From a virus: 34,072 nucleotides of DNA. Below are positions 7,553 to 15,030 of the stretch, in pieces. Where the stretch lies: the IMG/VR virus record IMGVR_UViG_3300024259_001202, positions 1-34,072 of that record; one strand, given 5' to 3'. The notes beneath the pieces are model-generated. The model was not told the DNA's origin. It did no database searches and saw nothing but the letters and a program-made list of their open reading frames with translations. Both the position numbers and the translations under genes were made by a program. The first letter of the stretch is position 1. Each line of letters starts with the position of its first letter.

Positions 7553-8010
7553 AAGGGTTCGGACGATTGGATATCGACCCGAACCAACGCGATAAAACCG
7601 TCAGAAAGAACTATACACAATGAACCGTCGACAGTCAATAGGCCAGACAGCAAGCCGTCGAACCTGTAAGCAATCCTTACAAGTTCGGAGCAATTGCCTA
7701 CGCAGTATTGGTCGACGGGGATGCGTGCATAGCGACACGGAGCCCGGCCAAATCGCCGGGATGGGTAAGTGGCTCGGGGCAAGAGCCGATCGAAGCCGAC
7801 TCGCCATCGGTCAAACAGCACAAATCCGAGAACTACAAATCGCCTGCTCTGGTTGCCCACCAACAGGCGGGGCCATACTCGAACATCGGTAGATGCTGTT
7901 GCCCCCGCCCCAACGCCGGGCGGTCCGAAGTACGACGGGAATTCGCCAGGCGGTAGCCGAAAGCCCTATGGCTCGAATGGGCCGGTGTGTGGAGTGACGG
8001 CAGTGATGGG
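7525..8010 (-). ncRNA. Candidate large structured noncoding RNA
   Basis: No convincing protein gene occupies 7502-8045. By eye the region holds many perfect stems. These are 7556-7562/7579-7585 with inner 7564-7567/7573-7576, and 7625-7632/7711-7718 (8 bp) continued by 7636-7640/7706-7710. That domain encloses 7659-7663/7683-7687 and 7666-7670/7676-7680. Further stems are 7743-7748/7755-7760, 7771-7775/7783-7787, 7814-7820/7894-7900 enclosing 7841-7846/7864-7869, and 7962-7965/7970-7973. The minus-strand terminator at its left end gives the direction. The 5' end and promoter are not resolved. It may belong to a known large phage RNA class (GOLLD or ROOL-type) or be new; I cannot assign it. 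Confidence 0.6.
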
Positions 8011-8038
8011 TTGACTTAACAGACAAACCCGCTAAACT
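8011..8038 (+). promoter_or_regulatory. Sigma70-like promoter giving a leaderless mRNA
   Basis: TTGACT (8011-8016) and TAAACT (8033-8038) with a 16-base spacer match the consensus in five and four positions. The expected start of transcription falls at or within a base or two of the ATG at 8046. That ATG has no Shine-Dalgarno sequence upstream, so the two observations agree with a leaderless message for the lysis/structural block. Confidence 0.5.
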
Positions 8039-8045
8039 TCCTTGC

Positions 8046-8717
8046 ATGGACGCCCCCGCCCACAACACGGGTGACCCGGTGCTATTCTCGGGCTCGGGCT
8101 GGGTCTCCCGATCTATCCGCTGGCGGACGTGGAGCCCCTACTCGCACTGCGGGCTCGTCTGCTGGGTCACGCCGGACGACATCCACGACGTCGCCTTGCT
8201 GTCGTCGCCGTCCTGGATCGACCGAGCCGACTACATCTGCGACTGGCTCGGGCTGGGCAAGTGGCTGATTATCGAGAGCACAACCCAGGCCGGTCTACCC
8301 TGTGCTATCACGGGCGAATACTGCCAGGGCGTGCAAGCCCACGAGCTACAGGTGCGTGTGGACCGGTACGACGGGCCGGTGTACGTGCTGCCGTTCCGCG
8401 ACGAATACCGATTCCCTGGCGACGATGACGCCAAGCTGCCGTTAAATCTCTTGACACGAATTGGCACCCCGTACGATCCAGCGGGGGCGGGGCTACTGGG
8501 TTCCTGCGTCCTAAAGCACGTCTGGCCGCACGACGCGTCCGACCGCTCCAGCGTCTTCTGTAGCGAGTTTGTGGCTCGGCAATTGAGCTATCTGCCCGGC
8601 AGCCGCATACCGATCTCCAGCCCATCCAGGTGGACACCTGGGGGGCTATACCGTACACTGACCAAAACCGAGCGGGTGTCAAGGCCCGTGAAAATCCCCA
8701 AAACGAAGGGAACGTGA
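8046..8717 (+). CDS. Permuted papain-like (NlpC/P60, YiiX-type) hydrolase, probable lysis enzyme
   Basis: 223 residues. The start is set by homology-like content (GDPVLFSGSGWVSRSI begins the fold at about residue 9) rather than by a ribosome site. The circularly permuted NlpC/P60 order is visible: catalytic His in YSHCGLV (H34), an IIEST strand (E77), and the nucleophile in VFCSEFVARQL (C172), preceded by GTPYD (140-144). Members hydrolyse amide or peptide bonds in cell walls or lipids. As first gene after the promoter and next to membrane-protein genes it is a good endolysin candidate; a virion-associated role is an alternative. No signal peptide is seen, so a holin would be needed. Confidence 0.75.
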   Translation: MDAPAHNTGDPVLFSGSGWVSRSIRWRTWSPYSHCGLVCWVTPDDIHDVALLSSPSWIDRADYICDWLGLGKWLIIESTTQAGLPCAITGEYCQGVQAHELQVRVDRYDGPVYVLPFRDEYRFPGDDDAKLPLNLLTRIGTPYDPAGAGLLGSCVLKHVWPHDASDRSSVFCSEFVARQLSYLPGSRIPISSPSRWTPGGLYRTLTKTERVSRPVKIPKTKGT

Positions 8718-8719
8718 GA

Positions 8720-9577
8720 ATGAGAACAGATTATCGGGAATTCGGCATTGTGGTGTGGTCGACGATCGTCGGAATGATCGGCGGCTTTGCACTGTGTGTC
8801 ATTGCCGGAGCCGCCAAAGCCCAGACCCCCGAGGCCAAACGGGCGGTCGTCGAGATCAGTGCCGGCCAGTACGGCGGCTCGGGTGTGCTGGTCGACGTCC
8901 AGGGCGACCGCTACGAAGGCCGCACGGCCGCTCACGTCATCGGCCAATATAAGACGATCGGCGTCGAGGTGGACGGCGTGGACTACACAGCAACCATCAC
9001 CGGCCGCAAATACGACAGCACGGCCGACATCGCCGCGTTCACGTTCCGATCGAATCGGCGGCACAACGTCGTTCGGATTGCGGGTCCACCGAAGATGGGC
9101 GAGCGGGTGTGGTCCGCAGGCTACCCTGGATTCTCCAACGGACTTGTGACGCGGCAGGGAAGCCGCGTTGCAACCCAACACGGAGACCTGACCGTGAGCT
9201 ACCGAGTAGCCAGCGGCGACTCAGGCAGTCCGCTATTCACCAATCACGGAGTAGCCGCCATCATCGGCGGGACCGTCGGCGGCCAGAGCTACGCTACCGA
9301 GTGTAAACTGTTCGGGCGACGTGGTGGCGGCGGGTGCTTCGGCGGTCGGTGCGGACCCGACGAAGGCACGACCGACCCAGGCGAGATTATCGACACGCCC
9401 GTAGGCGACCCGGAGCCCGTGTTGCTACCGCCCGTCATCGACGAGATAGCCGAGGACGTGGCGTCGATCGAGAGTGTTTTGACGGAACCCGAACCCGAGC
9501 CGAATTCGATTCTACCCGTGTTGCTGATACTCGGTGCCGCTGTCGGCGTCGTGCTATTCCGACACTTCAAAAATTAA
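8720..9577 (+). CDS. Secreted, membrane-anchored trypsin-like serine protease
   Basis: 285 residues from the ATG at 8720; a GTG at 8714 is possible but too close to AAGGG (8706-8710). A signal-peptide-like hydrophobic stretch (about 9-31) ends in AKA before Gln. A chymotrypsin-fold catalytic triad follows: H72 in TAAHVIG, D103 in STADIAAF, S168 in SGDSGSPLF. After the protease domain come a Gly/Cys-rich linker (RRGGGGCFGGRCG), a Pro/acidic stretch (EPEPEPNS) and a C-terminal membrane helix (about 263-280) with a basic end. Expected location is the outer face of the cytoplasmic membrane. Such an enzyme is unusual in a phage lysis region; it may degrade envelope proteins, process a surface protein or exclude rivals. 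Confidence 0.82.
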   Translation: MRTDYREFGIVVWSTIVGMIGGFALCVIAGAAKAQTPEAKRAVVEISAGQYGGSGVLVDVQGDRYEGRTAAHVIGQYKTIGVEVDGVDYTATITGRKYDSTADIAAFTFRSNRRHNVVRIAGPPKMGERVWSAGYPGFSNGLVTRQGSRVATQHGDLTVSYRVASGDSGSPLFTNHGVAAIIGGTVGGQSYATECKLFGRRGGGGCFGGRCGPDEGTTDPGEIIDTPVGDPEPVLLPPVIDEIAEDVASIESVLTEPEPEPNSILPVLLILGAAVGVVLFRHFKN

Positions 9578-9594
9578 CGAAGGAACTACAAACA

Positions 9595-10035
9595 ATGGAA
9601 AGTTTACAAGCTCTGATTTGGATGGCGGACGGCAGCTACAACATCGCGGGTATCGCGGTGTCTGCCGTCGCCGTGGCGTTCGTCGTTCACAAGCTGCTGC
9701 ACTGGGATACCAAAGTCGAGGTCCGTCGCGAACACGCCAAACAGATGGAGAAGTGGTGCGACAAGATGGGGTGGTTCCTCATGGCCGACATCTTCGGCGC
9801 ATATTCCATCGGCGACTACGACGGGATGTGGGAGGCCATCAAGACGTTCCTGAAGGCTATGGCCGATCCAGCCACGCGACGCGGTATCCTCCGTGGTGGC
9901 ATCACTACCCAACTGAAACTGTACAAGACCGACAAAGAACATCGAGAGATCATCGACGAGGCGTGCGTCGAGCAAGGGCTCAAAATAATTGAAATAACGA
10001 AGGCGGACGCCGCCCCACCACAAGCGGCGTCGTAG
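9595..10035 (+). CDS. Single-span membrane protein, possible holin-type, 146 aa
   Basis: AAGGA at 9580-9584 precedes the ATG at 9595. One hydrophobic segment (about residues 15-36: YNIAGIAVSAVAVAFVVHKLL) follows a short N-terminus, then a charged, helix-rich cytoplasmic-type domain with Trp and Met-rich motifs (KWCDKMGWFLMADIF). It ends just before a strong terminator, so it closes the 8046-10035 transcription unit. Its position next to the hydrolase suggests a lysis role such as holin or regulator, but no family was recognised. Confidence 0.6.
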   Translation: MESLQALIWMADGSYNIAGIAVSAVAVAFVVHKLLHWDTKVEVRREHAKQMEKWCDKMGWFLMADIFGAYSIGDYDGMWEAIKTFLKAMADPATRRGILRGGITTQLKLYKTDKEHREIIDEACVEQGLKIIEITKADAAPPQAAS

Positions 10036-10050
10036 TTCCTTCCTTCGTTT

Positions 10051-10096
10051 CCCGACGGTGAGCGGCTGCTGCCAAAGCTGCTCCCGTCGGGGTTTT
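10051..10096 (+). terminator. Strong intrinsic terminator
   Basis: An outer stem 10051-10058 with 10084-10091 (eight perfect pairs) continues into an inner GAGCGGC/GCTGCTC stem (one G-T), and is followed by TTTT at 10093-10096. It lies 16 bases after the stop of the membrane-protein gene. Confidence 0.8.
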
Positions 10097-10109
10097 GAGT
10101 AAGGCTTTT

Positions 10110-10144
10110 GGCCGTCGTGCCTGCCATTAGGCGAAACGACGGCC
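10110..10144 (+). other. Second large hairpin without a U-run
   Basis: Nine perfect pairs (10110-10118 with 10136-10144), plus an inner four-pair stem (10119-10122 with 10129-10132) and loop GCCATT. No T-run follows on either strand. It sits just after a terminator and 19 bases before the next ATG, so it could be a 5' leader structure, a processing site or a protein-binding hairpin. Confidence 0.7.
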
Positions 10145-10162
10145 ACGAACAAGAGGCGAGCT

Positions 10163-10408
10163 ATGACCTGGACCGACGAACAACAACTGCCAGAACCCAG
10201 ACAGGACGGCAAGTGTTCGGGATGCGAGCGTCGAGACGCCGTTACACGTGACGGACTGTTTTGCCTTAAATGTCTAAGGGCGATTGTGCGTGAACAAACA
10301 CCTACCCTACGCGACTTGAACAGGCGAGGCACTGACCAGACAGGCCGTTCGGCACGGTCGACAGCGACGCTATCTGGGGCACCTCGGGAATGCGAGTACA
10401 GCGAGTAG
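10163..10408 (+). CDS. Small zinc-ribbon protein, 81 aa
   Basis: GAGGCGAG upstream of the ATG. Two CxxC pairs (CSGCERRD ... LFCLKCLRAI) about 14 residues apart form a likely zinc ribbon or treble-clef knuckle, followed by a basic disordered tail. It starts MTWTDEQQ, nearly the same as the gene at 10416 (MTWTAEQQ), and the DNA is also alike there, so the two starts share ancestry. Function is unknown; small zinc proteins of this type often bind nucleic acid or a partner. Confidence 0.65.
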   Translation: MTWTDEQQLPEPRQDGKCSGCERRDAVTRDGLFCLKCLRAIVREQTPTLRDLNRRGTDQTGRSARSTATLSGAPRECEYSE

Positions 10409-10415
10409 CGATTAC

Positions 10416-10610
10416 ATGACCTGGACAGCCGAACAACAACGCCGACTAGACGAGCTTCTCGACAAGGAAGTCAACGGCGGCGGTCTGCCGCTGAACGAGA
10501 GTCTGGAATGTCGGGGGTTGGAACGGCAACGCGACCGCGTCCGTGAAATATCCAGGCACCAGCAGGCAGTGGAAACATACGGGGCATTTCGGGCCAATGG
10601 GTATATGTGA
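10416..10610 (+). CDS. Small charged helical protein, 64 aa
   Basis: Begins MTWTAEQQ, duplicating the start of the gene at 10163, then a highly charged helix (RRLDELLDKEVNGG and GLERQRDRVREISRHQQ). The stop overlaps the next ATG. No good ribosome site is seen at close range. No family recognised; the shared N-terminus points to a local duplication with replaced C-terminus. Confidence 0.55.
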   Translation: MTWTAEQQRRLDELLDKEVNGGGLPLNESLECRGLERQRDRVREISRHQQAVETYGAFRANGYM

Positions 10611-10837
10611 TGAAAACCTGCATCCATGCCGCGATCGTAATGGCCACGGGCATCGCGTTCGGCTTGGCGTGGGCACAGTTGTGGCTGGCAGAACGTCGCA
10701 TCGACGAGATCGAAATCTACGAGCGACTTGTGGTGTACGGGGCACTGTGCGGGCTGGCACTGCTTGCCATCATCGCTGACGGACTACGTGCGGCAATCAC
10801 CAAGGGGCCAGTAGAGGGCATCGACAATGACGGCTGA
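10610..10837 (+). CDS. Two-span small membrane protein, holin candidate, 75 aa
   Basis: ATG at 10610 (a GTG one codon earlier is possible). Two hydrophobic segments, about 7-26 (AAIVMATGIAFGLAWAQLWL) and 41-60, are separated by a charged loop, with short charged ends. Size and topology fit class II-like phage holins, and the position after the cell-wall hydrolase unit and next to another membrane protein fits a lysis cassette. The holin call is inference from topology only. Confidence 0.55.
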   Translation: MKTCIHAAIVMATGIAFGLAWAQLWLAERRIDEIEIYERLVVYGALCGLALLAIIADGLRAAITKGPVEGIDNDG

Positions 10838-11144
10838 GCAAAAACGAAACATGTCAAGTTGGATCAGCCTTGCGCTTTGCACTGTGTTTCTGTGCATCGC
10901 GACGCTGTGCTACAATCAGAGTCAGGCGGCCACGCAACTATCGATCGAGGCGATGAAGGATGCAAACGACGCCAAGCAATGTGCGACGGAGGCCGTGGCT
11001 GCGCTGGCAACGCATGTGGCCGAATCGAAGGTCGCATCAGACAACGTACAGAAAGAGCTCGTCGAGATCAAAACAGACGTCAAAGAACAGAGGGCCGACG
11101 TGCGGCAATTACTGATCGACGTTGGACAACTTAACGGAGAGTGA
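10827..11144 (+). CDS. Membrane-anchored coiled-coil protein, spanin/holin-accessory-like, 105 aa
   Basis: Overlaps the preceding gene by 11 bases. One N-terminal membrane segment (about 10-32: SSWISLALCTVFLCIATLCY) is followed by a long helical, heptad-like region (KELVEIKTDVKEQRADVRQLLIDVGQL). This is the general layout of an inner-membrane spanin or a holin-accessory protein. No partner outer-membrane lipoprotein gene with a lipobox was found embedded or nearby, so the spanin reading is tentative. Confidence 0.55.
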   Translation: MTAEQKRNMSSWISLALCTVFLCIATLCYNQSQAATQLSIEAMKDANDAKQCATEAVAALATHVAESKVASDNVQKELVEIKTDVKEQRADVRQLLIDVGQLNGE

Positions 11145-11147
11145 ACG

Positions 11148-11264
11148 ATGAGTATTCATGCCATCAGTGGGAATGTCAGAGCCCGCGGCTATCAGCAGAT
11201 CAATACCGTGTCATCGGCCGTCGGCTTGACGGTACCTGCCGACGATGAACCTACACGAGAATAG
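11148..11264 (+). CDS. Very small protein, 38 aa
   Basis: GGAGAG at 11137-11142, five bases before the ATG at 11148. The peptide MSIHAISGNVRARGYQQI... ends with VGLTVPADDEPTRE. The pattern Y-Q-Q-I-x-T-V-x-S-x-A-x-G-L-T-V-P resembles the start of small phage virion beta proteins that continue with an acidic, Trp-containing domain, so this may be a truncated version. It lies between membrane-protein and fibre genes. Confidence 0.5.
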   Translation: MSIHAISGNVRARGYQQINTVSSAVGLTVPADDEPTRE

Positions 11265-11272
11265 GTGACGCG

Positions 11273-12394
11273 ATGGCACTGCCGACAAATTATTACGTGG
11301 ACCCGGCTACCGGAACCGACGCCGTTGGTAAAGGGGCGGTAGGCGATCCTTATCTGACGATGCAGTATGCGTTGGATGATGTAGGAACAACGCATGGCAG
11401 GGACGCAACGAACGGGGACCAGATGAACCTGGTATCTGGCACTGCCAATACGCTCGCGGCTTCGTTGACTGTGACCACCTACGGAACGCCGAGCATTGCC
11501 GCCCCGTTGGTGATTCGAGGGTGTTCCTCAGCAGCCAACGACGGCGGCGTCGGTGAGGTGAATTGTGGTGGATCGTATTCGTTATTCGCCGACACGGGCC
11601 TTGACTCGGTGTGGCTCGTCGATTTGCATATTCATAATGCCGGTGCCGCAAACATTGTCTTGCTTGATAATTACTGCAAGGTGATTCATTGCGAAATCAA
11701 CGACACGACTGGACATGGAATCTACTTAGATTACCAAGCGGAAATCCGTGGTTGCCATGTCTATGATTGTGGCAATGCCGGTATCCATAGCAATGGCGAC
11801 GGTGGGACAATCAGCTATAATTTTTGTCAAAATACAACAGCCAACAGATTCAACTACGCTATTTCTTGCAACGGAGGAAAGAGTTATATTTCGAGGAACA
11901 TCATTAGCATTGACGGCTCCTCTGTTGGTATTGGCATCCATAGTTCCGGGGACCGATCCAATGTAGAGCACAATTCCATATTTTGCTCTAGCGGTTCCGG
12001 GGCGGGCGTGTTCGCTAATGTGTCCGGAGTTGGTGGGGTGTTCGTGAATAACGTCGTAGAAGGATTCACTACTGGCGAAGGATTCGATTTCCAAGCACCG
12101 ACATCTCTTTATTTGGCAATGTCCAATGCCGCGTATAACAACGGAACGAATTATGCTAATGAGGGCGACCAGATACCTTTGATGGTGGACGATGACAACG
12201 AGACCTTAACGGCCTCCCCGTTTGTTAAATCAGGGGCGGACACATTCGCGAATCGCTTTATCTATTTCGAGCCGGCCGACACGGGAAATGTACGGACCGG
12301 TGCATATCCTGACGGTAGCAGGTGCGACAAAGGGGCCGTGCAGCACCCTGGCGGCGTCATCGGCGGCCCTAATAAACGAGGTGGGAAGCAATGA
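11273..12394 (+). CDS. Right-handed beta-helix virion/fibre protein
   Basis: 373 residues. The opening YYVDPATGTDAVGKGAVGDPYLTMQYAL is typical of DUF1565/pectate-lyase-like beta-helix proteins. After that come short repeating strands with Asn ladders and Gly turns (HGIYLD, AGIHSNGDGGTISYNFCQN, ISRNIISIDGSSVGIGIHSSGD, VEHNSIFC). Such folds occur in tailspikes, polysaccharide-binding and degrading proteins. No catalytic residues can be named. Base composition is clearly more AT-rich in the middle: 22 of 60 bases are G/C at 11821-11880, against 39 of 60 at 12661-12720 in the next gene, suggesting separate origin. Probably recognises or degrades a host surface glycan. Confidence 0.7.
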   Translation: MALPTNYYVDPATGTDAVGKGAVGDPYLTMQYALDDVGTTHGRDATNGDQMNLVSGTANTLAASLTVTTYGTPSIAAPLVIRGCSSAANDGGVGEVNCGGSYSLFADTGLDSVWLVDLHIHNAGAANIVLLDNYCKVIHCEINDTTGHGIYLDYQAEIRGCHVYDCGNAGIHSNGDGGTISYNFCQNTTANRFNYAISCNGGKSYISRNIISIDGSSVGIGIHSSGDRSNVEHNSIFCSSGSGAGVFANVSGVGGVFVNNVVEGFTTGEGFDFQAPTSLYLAMSNAAYNNGTNYANEGDQIPLMVDDDNETLTASPFVKSGADTFANRFIYFEPADTGNVRTGAYPDGSRCDKGAVQHPGGVIGGPNKRGGKQ

Positions 12395-14391
12395 GCGAGG
12401 TCAAAAAAGACTCGACGGACGTGACCCGCTATATCATGCTGGTGGATTCGACGGCAGGTACGCCGGAGACGGGGTACACAATCGCCAATCTCGATTTGCA
12501 ATACACCCGCGAACGCTCAGAGCCGGCCGCGAAGGTGGACGCAACGGCATTGGCCGCGACCAACTCGGCACACGGCGACAACAAAGCAATCGAGATAGAC
12601 TCGACCAGTTCGCCAGGTCTCTATCGCGTTGACTGGCCAGACGCCGCATTCGCCACCGGTGCCGATAAGGTGATTCTGTGCGTGACCGGATCGGGGCTGC
12701 ACCCGGCGGTCGAAGAGGTGCAGCTTGTCGACTACGATCCAGAAGACGGCGTACGTCTCGGGCTGACGGCTTTGCCGAATGCCGCGGCCGATGCCAACAA
12801 CGGAATCGTCACTGGCGACGGTAGCGTCACATTCACGGCTGGCGTTGGCAACCGCCCTGCCGTAACGAATCAGAGCGTCGGATATGCGAACGGTTCGATA
12901 TGGGTTGATACTAATGCATCGAACACGAACACAGTTGACTACGTCGACGGCGTGGCGGATAACCCCGTCTCAACATGGGCCGCAGCGTTGACGTTATCGG
13001 CGAGCCTCGGCATCAAGCGGTTTGAGATCGCTAACGGCTCATCGATTCAACTCACAGCAAACAGCGACAACTACACGATGCTAGGGCAAGAGTGGTCTCT
13101 CGACCTGAACGGCCAATCGATCGCAGGGATGTTCGTCATCCACTCAAATATCTCGGGCGTTGGCACCGGCACAAGCTACAAATTTATGATGTGTAAAATC
13201 GCGTTGTCGTCTTCCATTAGCCTAGCGGCCGGCGGAATGAAAAGCTGTGCCATCGGCGATGCGGGCGTAACGCTCACGTCGGCCGGCACGTACCTTTGGG
13301 ACGAATGCTTCTCTGGTGTTGCAGGCACAGGCACACCATACGTCGACTTTGAGGATGCCGCCGAAAACAAAAACCTCAACCTGCGGCACTACTCGGGCGG
13401 CATTGAAGTAAAGAATATCGGGCAGGCATCGAGCACCGACAATATGAGCCTCGAAGGGCACGGGCAGTTAGTGCTCAATACCAACTGTGCGGGCGGCACG
13501 ATCGCAATACGCGGCCACTTCACCGTGACGGACAACGCAAGCGGCGTGGTGACACTGTCAGACGATGCACGATACGACGTGGATCAAATAAACGCACAGT
13601 GCGACACGGCGTTGACCGACTACGACGCAGCGACGGGGACAGAAATTGCGGCTGTGCAGTCGGTAGTCGACGGCACGGACATAAACGTCAATCTGATACT
13701 CGTCGACACGGGAACCACGATCCCCGCGACATTGGCCACCGCACAAGCTGACCTCGACACACTGACCGGTTCCGACGGCGCGACGCTAGCCACGACGCAA
13801 GGGAATTATGCACCGGCAACGGCTGCGGCATTGTCAACACATGACGGCAAACTCGACACAGTCGACGGCATTGTCGATGCGATCCTACTGGACACCGGAA
13901 CCGACGGCGTGGTAATCGGCTCGGCCCAATCGGTCGCGACCGTCACAGGCAACGTGGACGGCTCGGTGCTCGGCGGCGGTGCTGGCTCGATCACAGGCGT
14001 CGGAGCCCACGTGTTAGACTATCAGGGTAACCCAACCGCGACACAGTCAGACCTGAATCTTGTGAAGGCCGACACAAACGAACTGCAACAGGACTGGGTC
14101 AATGGCGGCCGACTCGACCTGTTGCTCGATGCGGTCGCGACACCCGCCGACGTGAACGCCCAAGTGCTCGACGTGCTGAACGTCGACACGTTCGCCGAAC
14201 CGTCGAGTGTGCCGGCCGCGACGGCGTCTATCGTGGCGATGGTACATTGGGTGTATTCGCTATCGAGGAACAAAGGCACGCAAACAGCGACTACCAAGAC
14301 GCTACGAAACGACGCTGATGGGGCGGACATCGGGAGTGCGACCGTATCAGATGACGGGACTACATTCCAGAGGACAGGATGGACGACGTAA
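12391..14391 (+). CDS. Large tail fibre/virion protein, 666 aa
   Basis: Starts ATGA over the preceding stop with GAGGTGGGAAG upstream. The N-terminal domain (about 1-115) resembles beta-sandwich modules of phage fibres (MLVDSTAGTPETGYTIANLDL ... GLYRVDWPDAAFA). A central beta-solenoid-like region with many Gly/Ser/Thr follows, then a helical repeat region rich in LDTLTG/LDTVDG/ILLDTGT. The C-terminal module (LSRNKGTQTATTKTL ... DDGTTFQRTGW) is recurrent in phage fibre proteins. It lies beside the beta-helix protein, so the two may form the adsorption apparatus. Exact role is inferred. Confidence 0.65.
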   Translation: MSEVKKDSTDVTRYIMLVDSTAGTPETGYTIANLDLQYTRERSEPAAKVDATALAATNSAHGDNKAIEIDSTSSPGLYRVDWPDAAFATGADKVILCVTGSGLHPAVEEVQLVDYDPEDGVRLGLTALPNAAADANNGIVTGDGSVTFTAGVGNRPAVTNQSVGYANGSIWVDTNASNTNTVDYVDGVADNPVSTWAAALTLSASLGIKRFEIANGSSIQLTANSDNYTMLGQEWSLDLNGQSIAGMFVIHSNISGVGTGTSYKFMMCKIALSSSISLAAGGMKSCAIGDAGVTLTSAGTYLWDECFSGVAGTGTPYVDFEDAAENKNLNLRHYSGGIEVKNIGQASSTDNMSLEGHGQLVLNTNCAGGTIAIRGHFTVTDNASGVVTLSDDARYDVDQINAQCDTALTDYDAATGTEIAAVQSVVDGTDINVNLILVDTGTTIPATLATAQADLDTLTGSDGATLATTQGNYAPATAAALSTHDGKLDTVDGIVDAILLDTGTDGVVIGSAQSVATVTGNVDGSVLGGGAGSITGVGAHVLDYQGNPTATQSDLNLVKADTNELQQDWVNGGRLDLLLDAVATPADVNAQVLDVLNVDTFAEPSSVPAATASIVAMVHWVYSLSRNKGTQTATTKTLRNDADGADIGSATVSDDGTTFQRTGWTT

Positions 14392-14672
14392 TGGCAGTCG
14401 ACACAAAAGCAAAACGAATGTCGGCAGACAACTTTTGCAACCCATTTGACTACGTGCTGCCGATCCCCGACGGCTCGATCGACCAGGCCGACCGGCAGCA
14501 TCTACTGGGGCTGTATTCAGGTATTGAAGCGATCGTGTTGAACGGTCCGTTTTTTATCGATCGGTTTACGGTATTCGTGCCCGGTGACGTACGGGCTCAT
14601 GTGTTTTTGCCCGGCGACGCACGGAGTACCGTGTTTTTGCCCGGGCCGACGCGGACGAAAGTGAAGGTGTGA
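14391..14672 (+). CDS. Small phage virion-module protein with triple VFxPGD repeat, 93 aa
   Basis: ATG at 14391 (TAATG junction) is preferred because MAVDTKAKRMSADNF is a familiar opening for this small phage protein; an ATG at 14379 would add four residues. Middle: DGSIDQADRQHLLGLYSGI, also typical. The C-terminus is three exact-length ten-residue repeats, each with a V-F-V/L-P-G core followed by a basic residue. It is often found near portal/terminase or fibre genes, but its function is not known. Confidence 0.7.
   Translation: MAVDTKAKRMSADNFCNPFDYVLPIPDGSIDQADRQHLLGLYSGIEAIVLNGPFFIDRFTVFVPGDVRAHVFLPGDARSTVFLPGPTRTKVKV
14571..14660 (+). repeat. Three 30-base tandem repeats
   Basis: 14571-14600, 14601-14630 and 14631-14660 each encode ten residues with the core VF(V/L)PG and a downstream Arg. 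Copies two and three share the same first 14 bases; the later positions differ. They lie in frame in the gene at 14391. Confidence 0.85.
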
Positions 14673-14676
14673 ATCG

Positions 14677-15030
14677 ATGGTCAATACCACCAACAAACAG
14701 CACGTCGTCCGAGCCGGTGCAATGTGGGTGGCACTCGCCTACATCGTCGACCAGGACGGGGATGTGATAACGCAAGCGGCCGTATCTACGATCACTCGCT
14801 CGATAACGGACCCCACCGGTACTGTGACTGCGGACGGACTGACCGTCGCCGATACGGTCTACGACACGGCGCAAAGCGTGGCGGGGCTGTGGGACGAGAC
14901 GTTCAATTTTAAGGACGACGTGCCGGGGGCGAAGATTGCCGTTGTCGGCTCACACAAGGTGCAATACACGCTTGTGATGGCCGACAGCACGACGATCAAG
15001 ACAGACGAATTCGATGCGATCGGAGATTGA
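14677..15030 (+). CDS. Phage structural-type beta protein, 117 aa
   Basis: GTGAAGGTGTGA lies just upstream of the ATG at 14677. The product is a likely single beta-sandwich (HVVRAGAMWVALAYIVDQDGDVITQAAV ... WDETFNFKDDVPGAKIAVVG ... YTLVMADSTTIKTDEFDAIGD) with no cysteines. It sits between fibre-type genes and the terminase. Small beta proteins here are often head fibres or decoration proteins; this one is not recognised. Confidence 0.6.
   Translation: MVNTTNKQHVVRAGAMWVALAYIVDQDGDVITQAAVSTITRSITDPTGTVTADGLTVADTVYDTAQSVAGLWDETFNFKDDVPGAKIAVVGSHKVQYTLVMADSTTIKTDEFDAIGD

Noticed and set aside
7519-7863. Minus-strand open frame of 114 codons in the gene-free gap
   Set aside because: Arg/Leu-rich shadow-like composition, no ribosome site, and the interval is full of RNA stems.
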